The notes below the pieces were generated by a model that was given only the letters and a program-made list of their open reading frames with translations, was not told the DNA's origin and searched no databases. The position numbers and the translations under genes are program-made. Below are positions 52,969 to 61,528 of a DNA stretch of 64,000 nucleotides, piece after piece. The DNA is from Sphingomonas lycopersici (GTDB taxonomy: Bacteria > Pseudomonadota > Alphaproteobacteria > Sphingomonadales > Sphingomonadaceae): assembly GCF_026130605.1 (NCBI RefSeq), contig NZ_JANFAU010000004.1, positions 248,001-312,000 of the forward strand. Reading direction: 5' to 3'. Within the stretch, counting starts at the first letter, position 1. Every line of letters starts with the position of its first letter.

Positions 52969-54012
52969 TTATCTTAGGTCTTTCTTCGTGAGCGGCCGTT
53001 CGATCGACCGCCTGCCCTCCACGACAGCGGCAACAACACGTCGTGCCCGCACAGCGCCCTCATCGAACGGCAGGAGCAGCGGCTTCATTGCGTCGAATGC
53101 GCGGCTGCCCATCTGTTTCTGGACGGCCTCGAGCATCGGCAGATCCTCCTGCTGGAAGGCTTGCTCGGTCGCGCCAGCAATCATTTCGTCGAGCTGCGCA
53201 TCCTGCTGCCCGAAATCGCGGGTCATTGCCCAGAAGTAATGGGTTGTCGTCGCGGTCTCGGGGGTCAGAATGTCGAGGCCGAGCGTCGATATCCCTTCAT
53301 CGCGCGGTTGTCCGGTGGGCGTGACGCCGACGTCGAGCAGCATGTTCGCCGGCGGATCCCAGCGCATGTCGAGCCAATGATCGACGTTCCTGCCGTAATC
53401 GCCGAACAATGCATCCCAGACCGGCGGCGCGGGCGCATCGGCGCACCAGCGATCGGAGAAGATCGTCGTGCCATGCTGCTGAACGCGATGCTTGCCTGTC
53501 GCGATGGCGTCGCTGCCGATGCCGTTCTTGTGAAGGAAGGCCACATGCGACAGGTCCATCAGATTATCGGTGACAAGCTCGTAATGCGCACCGACCGTGA
53601 ACACGCCGCTGACGGTCCGCAGGTCGGGGTCCACCAGGCAGGAAAAATCGGGAATCAGCTCGACTTCCGCCTTGTCAGGATCTCCGAACCAGATCCACAC
53701 CAGAGAGTAGCGCTCGACCACGCGAAACGCGCGGATCCTTGCCGCGCTCGGCGCATGTCCGTGCGGGCTGTGGACGCACTGCCCATCGGCTGCGAAGACC
53801 AGCCCGTGATAAGGGCATTGAATCCGATCGCCCTCGACGACACCGAGATGCAACGGCGCAAAGCGATGCGGGCATTGGTCGTGCAAGGCGGAGATTGCGC
53901 CATCCGACGTGCGATACAGGACGATCGGGACGTCGCAGATGCGGCGCGCGAACGGCTGCCGGTCGATCTCGCGTCCCCAGGCAGCAACGTACCAGGCGTC
54001 TTCAATATACAT
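52969..54012 (-). CDS. Rieske non-haem iron oxygenase (VanA-like)
   Basis: Oxygenase of 347 residues. Rieske centre CPH (Cys47, His49) and CPYH (Cys66, His69), then a mononuclear-iron site NLMDLSHVAFLH (Asp153, His156, His161). Size and pattern are those of VanA-type O-demethylases and related ring oxygenases. No reductase gene is adjacent. It overlaps the FAH gene by 11 bases. Substrate unknown; O-demethylation or hydroxylation is expected. Confidence 0.9.
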   Translation of the reverse strand: MYIEDAWYVAAWGREIDRQPFARRICDVPIVLYRTSDGAISALHDQCPHRFAPLHLGVVEGDRIQCPYHGLVFAADGQCVHSPHGHAPSAARIRAFRVVERYSLVWIWFGDPDKAEVELIPDFSCLVDPDLRTVSGVFTVGAHYELVTDNLMDLSHVAFLHKNGIGSDAIATGKHRVQQHGTTIFSDRWCADAPAPPVWDALFGDYGRNVDHWLDMRWDPPANMLLDVGVTPTGQPRDEGISTLGLDILTPETATTTHYFWAMTRDFGQQDAQLDEMIAGATEQAFQQEDLPMLEAVQKQMGSRAFDAMKPLLLPFDEGAVRARRVVAAVVEGRRSIERPLTKKDLR

Positions 54013-54991
54013 CGGCAGCTTCCTCCACGATCACGCTCCGCTGTCCGCCGAGATGCTTTCCCGCCCGGATATCGTGGAGCGTGAGCGAGAGCGTTTCCCC
54101 GGGCTGGAGGAAGCGCGGCGCGTCGAGCGCCGCGCGCAGCTCGTCCCGACGCCGCGCGTCGTCGAACAGGTGCGTCCTCATGACATCCGCAACCGCCGGC
54201 GAGTTTTGCGCGATGACCCCGCCCGGCGTTCCGGTGAGAAGCATGTCGCCACGCTTCAGGTCCTGGAAACTCGCCAGCTCAGCCAGTGTCTCGGCCGGCG
54301 GATAGATGAGCTGCCCGCTGTTCGCCGCCTGGCGCAGTTCGGTCCCGCGGCGCAATGACAGTGCGAGATTGGCGATCGTATCGGCAACCTCGCTTTCCCG
54401 GAGATAATAGAAAACCGGGCCCGCCGGGCAGAAAGTTCGGTAGCTCTTGCCGCGATACCATTGAAGGAAGGACGCGGCGAACATTGCGTCGCGCGCCGAG
54501 ACGTCGTTGCACAGGACGACGCCCGCGACATAGCTTCCGATCGTCCCGCGGTCGACCATCGCGCCGGCGTGGAGCGCGCGGCGCAGGACAATTCCGATCT
54601 CGGCTTCGTAATCGAGTAGATCGACGCCGGCCGGCCGCACGATATCGTCATAGGGACCGCAAAGCGTGCTGCTCGCCTTTCCGAACAGGAGGTTGGCCTT
54701 TCGGACCTGATGTCCGGACTCGGCCGCATGCCCATGGTAGTTCAAGCCCTGGCAGACGAGTGTCGCGTCCGTGGTAACCGGGCTGAGGATCGCACGAGCG
54801 GGAATTGTCGCCGCCCAGCCTGGCAAAGCGCGGTCCGCGTCGAGCTCGCCGATAAGATCCCCAAGCGTGACGGCGACCGTATCAAGATCGCGCACCGCCA
54901 CGGTCTCATCGGGTTGAACTGGCGCATCGCCGGTGAGCACCGCCCATTGCGCCCCTTCTCCGACGTCGTACCGAATGATCATCGAGGCCAT
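54002..54991 (-). CDS. Fumarylacetoacetate hydrolase family protein
   Basis: Enzyme of 329 residues with LNYHGHAAESGHQ, the metal-site pattern DYEAEIGIVLRR (Glu129, Glu131) and NDVSARD. The family includes C-C hydrolases and hydratases acting after extradiol ring cleavage. Between the Rieske gene and the VOC dioxygenase gene, it probably processes the ring-opened product. Confidence 0.9.
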   Translation of the reverse strand: MASMIIRYDVGEGAQWAVLTGDAPVQPDETVAVRDLDTVAVTLGDLIGELDADRALPGWAATIPARAILSPVTTDATLVCQGLNYHGHAAESGHQVRKANLLFGKASSTLCGPYDDIVRPAGVDLLDYEAEIGIVLRRALHAGAMVDRGTIGSYVAGVVLCNDVSARDAMFAASFLQWYRGKSYRTFCPAGPVFYYLRESEVADTIANLALSLRRGTELRQAANSGQLIYPPAETLAELASFQDLKRGDMLLTGTPGGVIAQNSPAVADVMRTHLFDDARRRDELRAALDAPRFLQPGETLSLTLHDIRAGKHLGGQRSVIVEEAADVY

Positions 54992-55012
54992 ATTTCTCTC
55001 CGAATAGGTACG

Positions 55013-56047
55013 TCAGCGAAGCCAGGGCCGTGGCGCCACCGACAATGCTTCGAATATCGCGCGTGCCTGAGCGGGCGCGTCCGCAGGCAAGGGCCCGGGC
55101 GGGCGCATGGAGTCGGGCAAATCATCGCCCCAGGCCCAGAGCCCGGCGCGCGACAGCGGGTGGAAACCTGTGGGATAGTCGGCCGTCATGATGTCGCCAT
55201 CGGCATAATGCTCCCACTCGTCGCCGGCGTTATCCTTCCAGTAATCGAAAATCTGGCTCCCCAGCACATGGCGGCCGATGCCCCAATGATGGTTCCACCC
55301 TTGCGCGCGGAGATGCTGTTGGCCCTGACCAATTGCGTCGAGGTCGATCGTCTCGGCCGAAACGTGAAGCAGGCGCGCGTCGGGACCGGCCAGCAAGGCA
55401 AGACTGTGATGATCGGCCGGCTCCTCTCCACGGTCGAAGCGGAAGAAGCCGAGGACGGGAGTACCGTCGGGAATCGTCGCGATGTCGGATGCAAGGAAGC
55501 CGAACCGCGTCCGATACCAATCCATCATCTCGCCAAACCTCGGGGTCTGGAGCACGACGTGCCCGATTCTAAAGACCGGCGCGGGCGCGGGTTCCGATCG
55601 AACCGGCCGATTGATCCTCGTGGCGGCATTGGGCAGGTTTACCGCCGCAAGCGGTTCCCTGACCGAGAGCGGACTCAAGGTTTCCGCGCCCCACAGAAGG
55701 TCGACGCGATGGCCATCGGGGTCATGGAGCCGCAGGCGTTCGCCACCTCCTGGCCCCTCTGCTGGACCCAGTCCGCGACGCTCGAAACGCGCGAGCGCAT
55801 GGAGATCGTCGCGGGAACGCGCGCTCAGTGCAAAACCGAGAAAAACGTCATGCGTGCCCGCAATCACTTCGACGCAATAGCTCGCGGGCCCACAGCCGCG
55901 AAAATATTGTCGACCCTCGGCCGGCGGCGCGAGCGGCACGAAACCGAAATCGGCAAGAAAGCGCGCCATGCGTACCGGATCGCTACGCTCGAAGCTCACC
56001 CGCGCGATCGCATCGGCGCGGACAATGGGTTCAACCGGCGGGATCAT
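55013..56047 (-). CDS. VOC-family extradiol-type dioxygenase
   Basis: Protein of 344 residues made of two vicinal-oxygen-chelate modules (about 10-120 and 158-290). Candidate iron ligands are His163 (IGHVVLQTP), His228 (or His214) and Glu279 (EWEHYADGD), with spacing like that in class I extradiol dioxygenases. Overlaps the monooxygenase stop by 4 bases. Expected to cleave a catechol or dihydroxylated ring. Confidence 0.85.
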   Translation of the reverse strand: MIPPVEPIVRADAIARVSFERSDPVRMARFLADFGFVPLAPPAEGRQYFRGCGPASYCVEVIAGTHDVFLGFALSARSRDDLHALARFERRGLGPAEGPGGGERLRLHDPDGHRVDLLWGAETLSPLSVREPLAAVNLPNAATRINRPVRSEPAPAPVFRIGHVVLQTPRFGEMMDWYRTRFGFLASDIATIPDGTPVLGFFRFDRGEEPADHHSLALLAGPDARLLHVSAETIDLDAIGQGQQHLRAQGWNHHWGIGRHVLGSQIFDYWKDNAGDEWEHYADGDIMTADYPTGFHPLSRAGLWAWGDDLPDSMRPPGPLPADAPAQARAIFEALSVAPRPWLR

Positions 56048-57669
56048 TGTGCTGCTCCCCTGACGCGATCAACGACGGCAAGCGGGTCGTCCGGCATGAC
56101 ATTGCCGCGCCAGGCGACGTGCTGATCGGGACGAATGAGGATGAAATCGCGCTCGTAGATCGCGTGTGCCTTCTCATCGCGGACGTCGAGCAGTTCGACC
56201 GGGACATTGCGCAGGCGCGCCGCGTCGAGCAGTGGCTCGGCGGAGGCATCCGTGAAGCGAAGCAGCGTGAACCATGGCCCGAACAGGTCGAAGATTGCCG
56301 TCCCATCCTCGAGGAAGACATGCGGCGCCCGCGCGCCCGGCCAGGTGCTCGGCACATAGTCGCGCGCCGTCCATCCCGGCTCGTCACCCTCCGCGCAGAC
56401 AATCGGCGAATGGCGATAGCGATAACCGAGTTCGACGCCGCGCGCTTCGTTCTCCAGATTTCCGAGCGAGGAGATCAGCTTTCCATATTTCATCCTCGCG
56501 GCAGCCCCTTCGGGCGTCGCCTCATGGATGATGGGATCATAGGCCTTGGCGATCTCGAAGCGCACCTGCATGTGGCCGCCAGAGGCCTTGACGACGCCCG
56601 CGCCCACCGGCCGGCGTTCGGCTTCGATGCTTGAGAGCAATAACGGCCCTCCCCAACCCTCAAGCACCGCGGCAAATTTCCATGCGAGATCGGCCGCGTC
56701 GCCGATCCCGGTATTCATGCCGTAACCGCCTGTTGGAATGACCTGGTGAACCGCATCGCCCGCCAGCCAGACCCGACCTCGACCATAGCCGGTCGATAGG
56801 ACGAGATGAGGCGACCAGGGGTTGGCCTGGATGACCTCGATCGGGATTTCGCGACCCAACGCATCGAACACCAGCTGCGCGGGATCGATATCCTCGCTCG
56901 CGGCGTCTTCGGGCAACAGGCAATGCAACGTCCAGATCTCGCGATCATCCTGCGCGATCAACGTGCTCCCGGTTGGCGACTGATAATGCCACGCGATCCC
57001 GAACCGTTGCAGGAGATCGCGCGCCTCAGACCGGAAATGAACCATGTAGAAGCGGGCGACATTGTGTTCGCCCTCCCAGGAGAAGCCGAGCCTCTCGCGG
57101 ACGAGGCTCCCGCCTCCGTCGCACCCCGCCAGCAATGCGCAGCGTTTCTTTTCGAGCCGGCCCGTCGCAACTTCCCGCAATGTTACATGGACGCTTTCCC
57201 CATCGTCGTCGAAATGCTCGAACGACCAGCCGAAGCGGACCTCGACATGGGGTGATTGTTCGAGCAGCGCCCGCAGCGTCGGTTCGAGAACCACCTGGCT
57301 GAGGCGCATATAGGGCTCGAGCGGCTGCGCTCCGTCGTTGACCCGCCGGATCTCGTCGCGCCACTCATCGACATTGGGATAGGCGAAGCGCGCCAAGACC
57401 CATTCGCTGAGCCGCGTGACCCAGACCACGTCCATCGGGCTGCTGCGCGGGACGGCCACGTCGCGGATCGCCTCGGCCAAGCCGAAGCGACGGAAGAGCT
57501 CCATGCTCCGGCCGTTGGTCACGTCCATCTTGGGATGGCGCGTCGTCGATGCATTCCGCTCCACGAGGAGCACCTGAATCCCGCGAGACTGCAACTCGTA
57601 GGCGGTCGCGAGGCCCACAGGTCCCCCGCCGGCAACGATGACCGGAAAATCCACCAATGTCCTCTCCAT
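56044..57669 (-). CDS. FAD-dependent aromatic monooxygenase (MhpA/PheA-like)
   Basis: Flavoprotein hydroxylase of 541 residues. Rossmann motif VAGGGPVGLATA (about 12-23) and the FAD-binding GDAVHQVIPTGGYGMNTGIG near residue 297. A C-terminal thioredoxin-like extension (about 430-541) is typical of 3-(3-hydroxyphenyl)propionate or phenol hydroxylases. First gene of the run ending at the acyl-CoA ligase. A palindromic operator lies 57-86 bases upstream. Confidence 0.92.
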   Translation of the reverse strand: MERTLVDFPVIVAGGGPVGLATAYELQSRGIQVLLVERNASTTRHPKMDVTNGRSMELFRRFGLAEAIRDVAVPRSSPMDVVWVTRLSEWVLARFAYPNVDEWRDEIRRVNDGAQPLEPYMRLSQVVLEPTLRALLEQSPHVEVRFGWSFEHFDDDGESVHVTLREVATGRLEKKRCALLAGCDGGGSLVRERLGFSWEGEHNVARFYMVHFRSEARDLLQRFGIAWHYQSPTGSTLIAQDDREIWTLHCLLPEDAASEDIDPAQLVFDALGREIPIEVIQANPWSPHLVLSTGYGRGRVWLAGDAVHQVIPTGGYGMNTGIGDAADLAWKFAAVLEGWGGPLLLSSIEAERRPVGAGVVKASGGHMQVRFEIAKAYDPIIHEATPEGAAARMKYGKLISSLGNLENEARGVELGYRYRHSPIVCAEGDEPGWTARDYVPSTWPGARAPHVFLEDGTAIFDLFGPWFTLLRFTDASAEPLLDAARLRNVPVELLDVRDEKAHAIYERDFILIRPDQHVAWRGNVMPDDPLAVVDRVRGAAQ

Positions 57670-57725
57670 TTTCGGCGGGTCGCCGTTGTGGAGCGCGGGC
57701 TAACACAGCCCGGCGGCGGATGTCT

Positions 57726-57755
57726 AGTAAAATTACACGATCGTAGTATTTATTG
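57726..57755. promoter_or_regulatory. Palindromic operator 1, upstream of the monooxygenase operon
   Basis: AT-flanked palindrome centred on ACGATCGT (57737-57744) with TAAAAT and GTATTT flanks. It overlaps the last codon of tetR and precedes the monooxygenase gene. Two relatives occur at 59708-59737 and 61422-61451. Confidence 0.6.
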
Positions 57756-58424
57756 AAACACGGCGCGCTCAATCAGGTTCCAGTAGCGTTCGACCGCCGC
57801 CTCGTCCGACAAGGAAAATCCAATGGTTTGAGACAGTTCACCGCTTAGCGACGACAGAACGGAGGTCATTCCGATCAGCATGTAATAGACCATGTCCGGA
57901 TCTGCATTGATCAGCTCGCCATCTGCTTGCGCGGCCTCGATCTGGGGGAGAATGCGCTCCCGCGTTTTGCGCAGAATGTTCTCGACGAGCCACGCGAGCC
58001 GTGGGCTGCTGCCTTGGTTCTCGCGCAGCATGAAATGATGAAAGGCGGTATGTTCGACCGTGAACCGCAGGAAGGCGCGAAACTCGGTTCGAACCCGATC
58101 GGAGGGGCTCATCGTCGAATCCGGTGGAATGGCCTTGTCCCACTGCGCCTCAATCTGTTCGAAGGCATATTCGGCGCAGGCCTTCCACAACGTATCCTTG
58201 CTGCGGAAATGATAGGTGATGAGGGTGTAATCGAGCGCGGCGCGCTCGCCGATGCGGCGGACGCTGGCTCCATCGAAGCCGCGTTCGGCGAATTCCGCCA
58301 ATGCCGCATCCAGGATCGCCTTGCGCGTGTCGACCGAACGCTGCTGCTCGCGCCGGCTCGTCTTGCGTCTCCGGCTCGGCTGGGGCGGAGAATTGAGGTT
58401 CGTTTCCGCGATGCTCGACGTCAT
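57750..58424 (-). CDS. TetR-family transcriptional regulator
   Basis: Regulator of 224 residues from MTSSIAETNL. The helix-turn-helix is at about 35-82 (TRKAILDAALAEFAERGFDG, then VRRIGERAALDYTLITYHFRSKDTLW) after a basic N-terminal arm. The C-terminal ligand domain is TetR_C-like. It sits inside the cluster with repeated palindromes in front of neighbouring units, so it is the probable local repressor, induced by a pathway compound. Confidence 0.92.
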   Translation of the reverse strand: MTSSIAETNLNSPPQPSRRRKTSRREQQRSVDTRKAILDAALAEFAERGFDGASVRRIGERAALDYTLITYHFRSKDTLWKACAEYAFEQIEAQWDKAIPPDSTMSPSDRVRTEFRAFLRFTVEHTAFHHFMLRENQGSSPRLAWLVENILRKTRERILPQIEAAQADGELINADPDMVYYMLIGMTSVLSSLSGELSQTIGFSLSDEAAVERYWNLIERAVFQ

Positions 58425-58681
58425 GATGCTCCTGTTCCCGGCCAGCGCCGATCCCAAAGCGGCTGTCGGCCGTTTTGCGAATGACGCAATTCCAAACGAA
58501 CCGGGGTCCGCGGACATGCCATGACGAATTTGTAGTATCCTGCTCCGGATCGTTTCAACCCTCCGCGATCCCTGAGGGGCTGACGCGGCGGCGAACGTCA
58601 CTCAACCGCGAGGCGACGGCGTCGCCCGCGGCTGAGGAGACCATTGTCATTGCGGCATCGGCCCGAAGGGTATCGCCGGGT

Positions 58682-59623
58682 TTATTTCGTGGCCTCGGCG
58701 ATCATCATCTTCAGCGCCGCGAGCCCGCCGTCGATATCGGCCTTTGCGCTGGGCACCCCTTGCGCGAGGCAAATGAAACCATGCACATTGCCGCTCGCTT
58801 CGCGATAAATCGTTGGCACGCCCGCCTCGATCAGTTTGCCGGCATAGGCCCGCCCCTGGTCGCGCAGGGCATCAAGACCAGCGGTGATCAGCAGGGTCGG
58901 AGGCAGACCTTCTGCCGGGAAGTCCAGTGGCGCCGCGCGCCGGTCAGCCGGATCCGCCGCGTAGAGGCTGTTGAACCACTTCATTCCGTCGACGGACAGC
59001 AGATAGCCTTCGGCAAAATCCCTGAAGCTCTGCCAGTCGCCACCCCTCGTCACGACCGGGTAGATCGGATTGATGGCAATGACCGGCGTCGCCGCGGGCT
59101 TCTCGCGCAAGGCCAATGCGGTCGCGATCGCCATATTCCCGCCCGCGCTGTCGCCCGACAGCACGAGCCCGGTGCATGGGAAATTGCCGGCAACCCAACG
59201 CGCCGCGGCTTCTGCATCATCGTGAGCCGCCGGGAAGACATGTTCGGGCGCGCGACGATAGTCGACCGAGATGACGGGGATGTCGAGCTGGCGGGCAGCC
59301 TCTGCGCAATAGGCGTCATGCGTGTCGAGGTCGCAGATCACCCAACCGCCGCCGTGATAGAAGACCATCACGGGTCCTGCCGCCCGATCCGGACGATTGT
59401 CGTAAATGCGCAGCTTCAGATCGCCGCCCGGTCCGGGAATCATTATTTCCTCGACCTTCGCGATTTCACCGCGCGGCGCGTCGGCGGCCTGGCCCAGCCC
59501 CGCGATCATCGCACGCGCGGTCTCGACGCCGAGCTCTTCCATGGGCGGCCCTTCCTGCGAATTGAGGAATTCGAGGAACTTGGCCACGTCCGGCCTTACA
59601 TAATGGGAAACCCTCTCCGTCAT
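58682..59623 (-). CDS. Alpha/beta hydrolase, hormone-sensitive-lipase family
   Basis: Esterase of 313 residues from MTERVSHYVRPDV, with oxyanion motif HGGGW (90-94), nucleophile GDSAGG (Ser159) and candidate Asp251 and His281 (NVHGF). AGGAGA is 9 bases upstream of the start. A second palindrome lies 85-114 bases upstream. Probably hydrolyses an ester or lactone in the pathway. Confidence 0.92.
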   Translation of the reverse strand: MTERVSHYVRPDVAKFLEFLNSQEGPPMEELGVETARAMIAGLGQAADAPRGEIAKVEEIMIPGPGGDLKLRIYDNRPDRAAGPVMVFYHGGGWVICDLDTHDAYCAEAARQLDIPVISVDYRRAPEHVFPAAHDDAEAAARWVAGNFPCTGLVLSGDSAGGNMAIATALALREKPAATPVIAINPIYPVVTRGGDWQSFRDFAEGYLLSVDGMKWFNSLYAADPADRRAAPLDFPAEGLPPTLLITAGLDALRDQGRAYAGKLIEAGVPTIYREASGNVHGFICLAQGVPSAKADIDGGLAALKMMIAEATK

Positions 59624-59707
59624 CGCTCTTTCTCCTCTTCCCGGCGGGCGTTGATCCGACCCGCTCCGGTGCGTCGCCGGGGCTATCAACTCATCCCGAC
59701 GCTGTCC

Positions 59708-59737
59708 AATTAATTTCTACGATCGTGGTATTTTATT
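59708..59737. promoter_or_regulatory. Palindromic operator 2, upstream of the alpha/beta hydrolase gene
   Basis: Palindrome centred on ACGATCGT (59719-59726), with TAATTTCT and GGTATTTT flanks, matching operator 1 when read on the other strand. Confidence 0.6.
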
Positions 59738-59739
59738 GA

Positions 59740-60804
59740 TCAATCGACGCGAAGGCTCTGTTCCATGGCGTAACACTGGTCCCAGATGAACGTATCGAAG
59801 CCGGCGATCCGGTCCTTCCAGCGCGGCGTCATGGTCGCCACACAGGTTCGCGCGACACGGCCGGTATAGTCGGCGATGACGGCCCATTGGTTGCCCGCGT
59901 CGGCGCTGTTCGGGACGGCCCCGAACGGCTGGCTCTTGAGCGCTGCGCCGACCGCCGCCTTGATATCGTCGTCAAATGCGATCTGCAGCTTCACATCAGC
60001 GTGAGTGCCAATGCGATTGACATGGCCGCCGACGAGTTTTTCGAACGGATGGCGATCAAGGTCACGGACCTGCTGAAAATATCCCGGCACGTCCTGGGCG
60101 ACCCCGAAGCGTCGAAAGGGAATCCAGCCGGGAAAGACGACGTCAACATACATCAACGTCTTCTGCGCCGGCGCGTAGATCTGGATATTGCCGGGTTCAT
60201 GACCATTGCCCGGATAGGATAATTCGAGGAGTTGCGACCCCACTTTCAAAGTGTAGCTCTTCGCGAAGGTGACGGTGGGTAACGGGCGGTCCGGATCCGC
60301 CGCGCGCCGCAAGAGACGGGCGGTCTCGTCCTGCGCGATGACAATTGGATGACCGCCGAGGGTCCCCGCGCCTCCGATGTGATCGATATGGGCGTGACTA
60401 TAGATGAGGTGCGTGACCGGCTTGTTCGTGACGCTCGCGATCGCCTGTCCGATCTTGCCGGCATATGATGGCGGCGCGTCGACGACCACAACCCCGGTTT
60501 CATAGACCATGAACATCGACTGATAGAAACTGTCGGTGACGAGGTAGAGCCCCTCACCCAGCTTCTCGATCCGAAAGCCCTTGGAAGGGTCGATCCTCGG
60601 CCCCCGAGCGGCTTCGGGAATGTCGAGAAACTTGGCGACAGGAACACCGATCGGCGCGATATCGGGAACGCCCGGCTTCGCACTTGCCGCGTCGCTGGCC
60701 GCCGGCGACTGTTGCGCTCGCGCATAGGTGCTGGCGCAGCACGACATGATCAGCGCCAATGCACCAAAGATCTTTATTCCACCTGAGCAAACGTTGGGCA
60801 GCAT
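59740..60804 (-). CDS. Secreted MBL-fold metallo-hydrolase
   Basis: Protein of 354 residues from MLPNVCSGGIKIFG, with a signal peptide (about 1-31, ending ARAQQ). Metal motif HAHIDH (His137, His139, Asp141, His142) and the later NGHEPGNI and VGGHVNRIG. The start at 60804 has AAGGA 8 bases upstream. A periplasmic hydrolase of unknown substrate; not an obvious beta-lactamase. Confidence 0.87.
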   Translation of the reverse strand: MLPNVCSGGIKIFGALALIMSCCASTYARAQQSPAASDAASAKPGVPDIAPIGVPVAKFLDIPEAARGPRIDPSKGFRIEKLGEGLYLVTDSFYQSMFMVYETGVVVVDAPPSYAGKIGQAIASVTNKPVTHLIYSHAHIDHIGGAGTLGGHPIVIAQDETARLLRRAADPDRPLPTVTFAKSYTLKVGSQLLELSYPGNGHEPGNIQIYAPAQKTLMYVDVVFPGWIPFRRFGVAQDVPGYFQQVRDLDRHPFEKLVGGHVNRIGTHADVKLQIAFDDDIKAAVGAALKSQPFGAVPNSADAGNQWAVIADYTGRVARTCVATMTPRWKDRIAGFDTFIWDQCYAMEQSLRVD

Positions 60805-60871
60805 CTCGATAATCCTTGTTTGATAGAGCCGTAACATGCCGTCCGTTGCGCGAGCCGCATCAGCCGCTTCG

Positions 60872-61279
60872 TCAGGAGCGGATGACCGAGCGCCGTCCCA
60901 GGACGTCAATGACGATGCCAAGGAAGCCGATAATCGCTGGAAGATAGACGGCGTGGCCGTTCTTCAGGATCGTATCGGCGCCGCAGATTCCGACGCCAAT
61001 TTCCCAAAGATGGAAAAAGCCATGAAGGCTGAGCCAGGCGGTAGCAGCTGCCCACAGCCAGATCCGTTGAGCGGGGAAGAAAATGCCGGTGACATAACCC
61101 GCCCCAATCATGACGTAGATGATGCCGATATCGCGGATAAAATGCTGGTTGAAGGGGCCGGTCGCCGGCACCGTCGGCACTGCATAATACCAGAATTGCG
61201 GATCGTAGAGCATGACGATGCCATTGACGCCCATGGCGACACCAAGCAGTGCCATCATGCCTTTATTGAAATTGCTCAT
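60872..61279 (-). CDS. Four-helix membrane protein, unknown function
   Basis: Protein of 135 residues from MSNFNKGMMALLGVAMGVNG with four hydrophobic segments (about 7-24, 45-65, 72-90 and 110-128). GGGGAGG lies 5 bases upstream of the ATG at 61279. It resembles small DUF4345-type membrane proteins, but the family is not certain. The third palindrome lies upstream, so it is probably in the same regulon. Confidence 0.7.
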   Translation of the reverse strand: MSNFNKGMMALLGVAMGVNGIVMLYDPQFWYYAVPTVPATGPFNQHFIRDIGIIYVMIGAGYVTGIFFPAQRIWLWAAATAWLSLHGFFHLWEIGVGICGADTILKNGHAVYLPAIIGFLGIVIDVLGRRSVIRS

Positions 61280-61421
61280 TGAAACCTCCCCGTTAGTGGC
61301 ATTCGACTTACGATCCGCGAAAACAGGCGCGCCAAACCAAATTCCGGCGTTCGCCTGCCGAGACGCGCGAGCGCGACCCGACGCCTCCATGACGAACCAG
61401 ATCCGCCAAATGTGACATGCC

Positions 61422-61451
61422 CAATAAAACTACACGTCCGTGGAGTTTTTA
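61422..61451. promoter_or_regulatory. Palindromic operator 3, upstream of the membrane protein gene
   Basis: The cleanest copy: AAAACTACACG and CGTGGAGTTTT around a central TC (10 of 11 arm bases match). It lies about 140-170 bases before the membrane-protein start. Confidence 0.6.
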
Positions 61452-61528
61452 ACGGAGGCGCCGGCGCATTGCAAGGCGGGTCGAGGTGCGCGACCCCATT
61501 GCAACGACAAGCGACCATGGTCGTGCGA

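Noticed and set aside
54710-56125. Long + strand frame opposite the FAH and VOC genes
   Set aside because: Antisense to two clear enzymes, with no family pattern.
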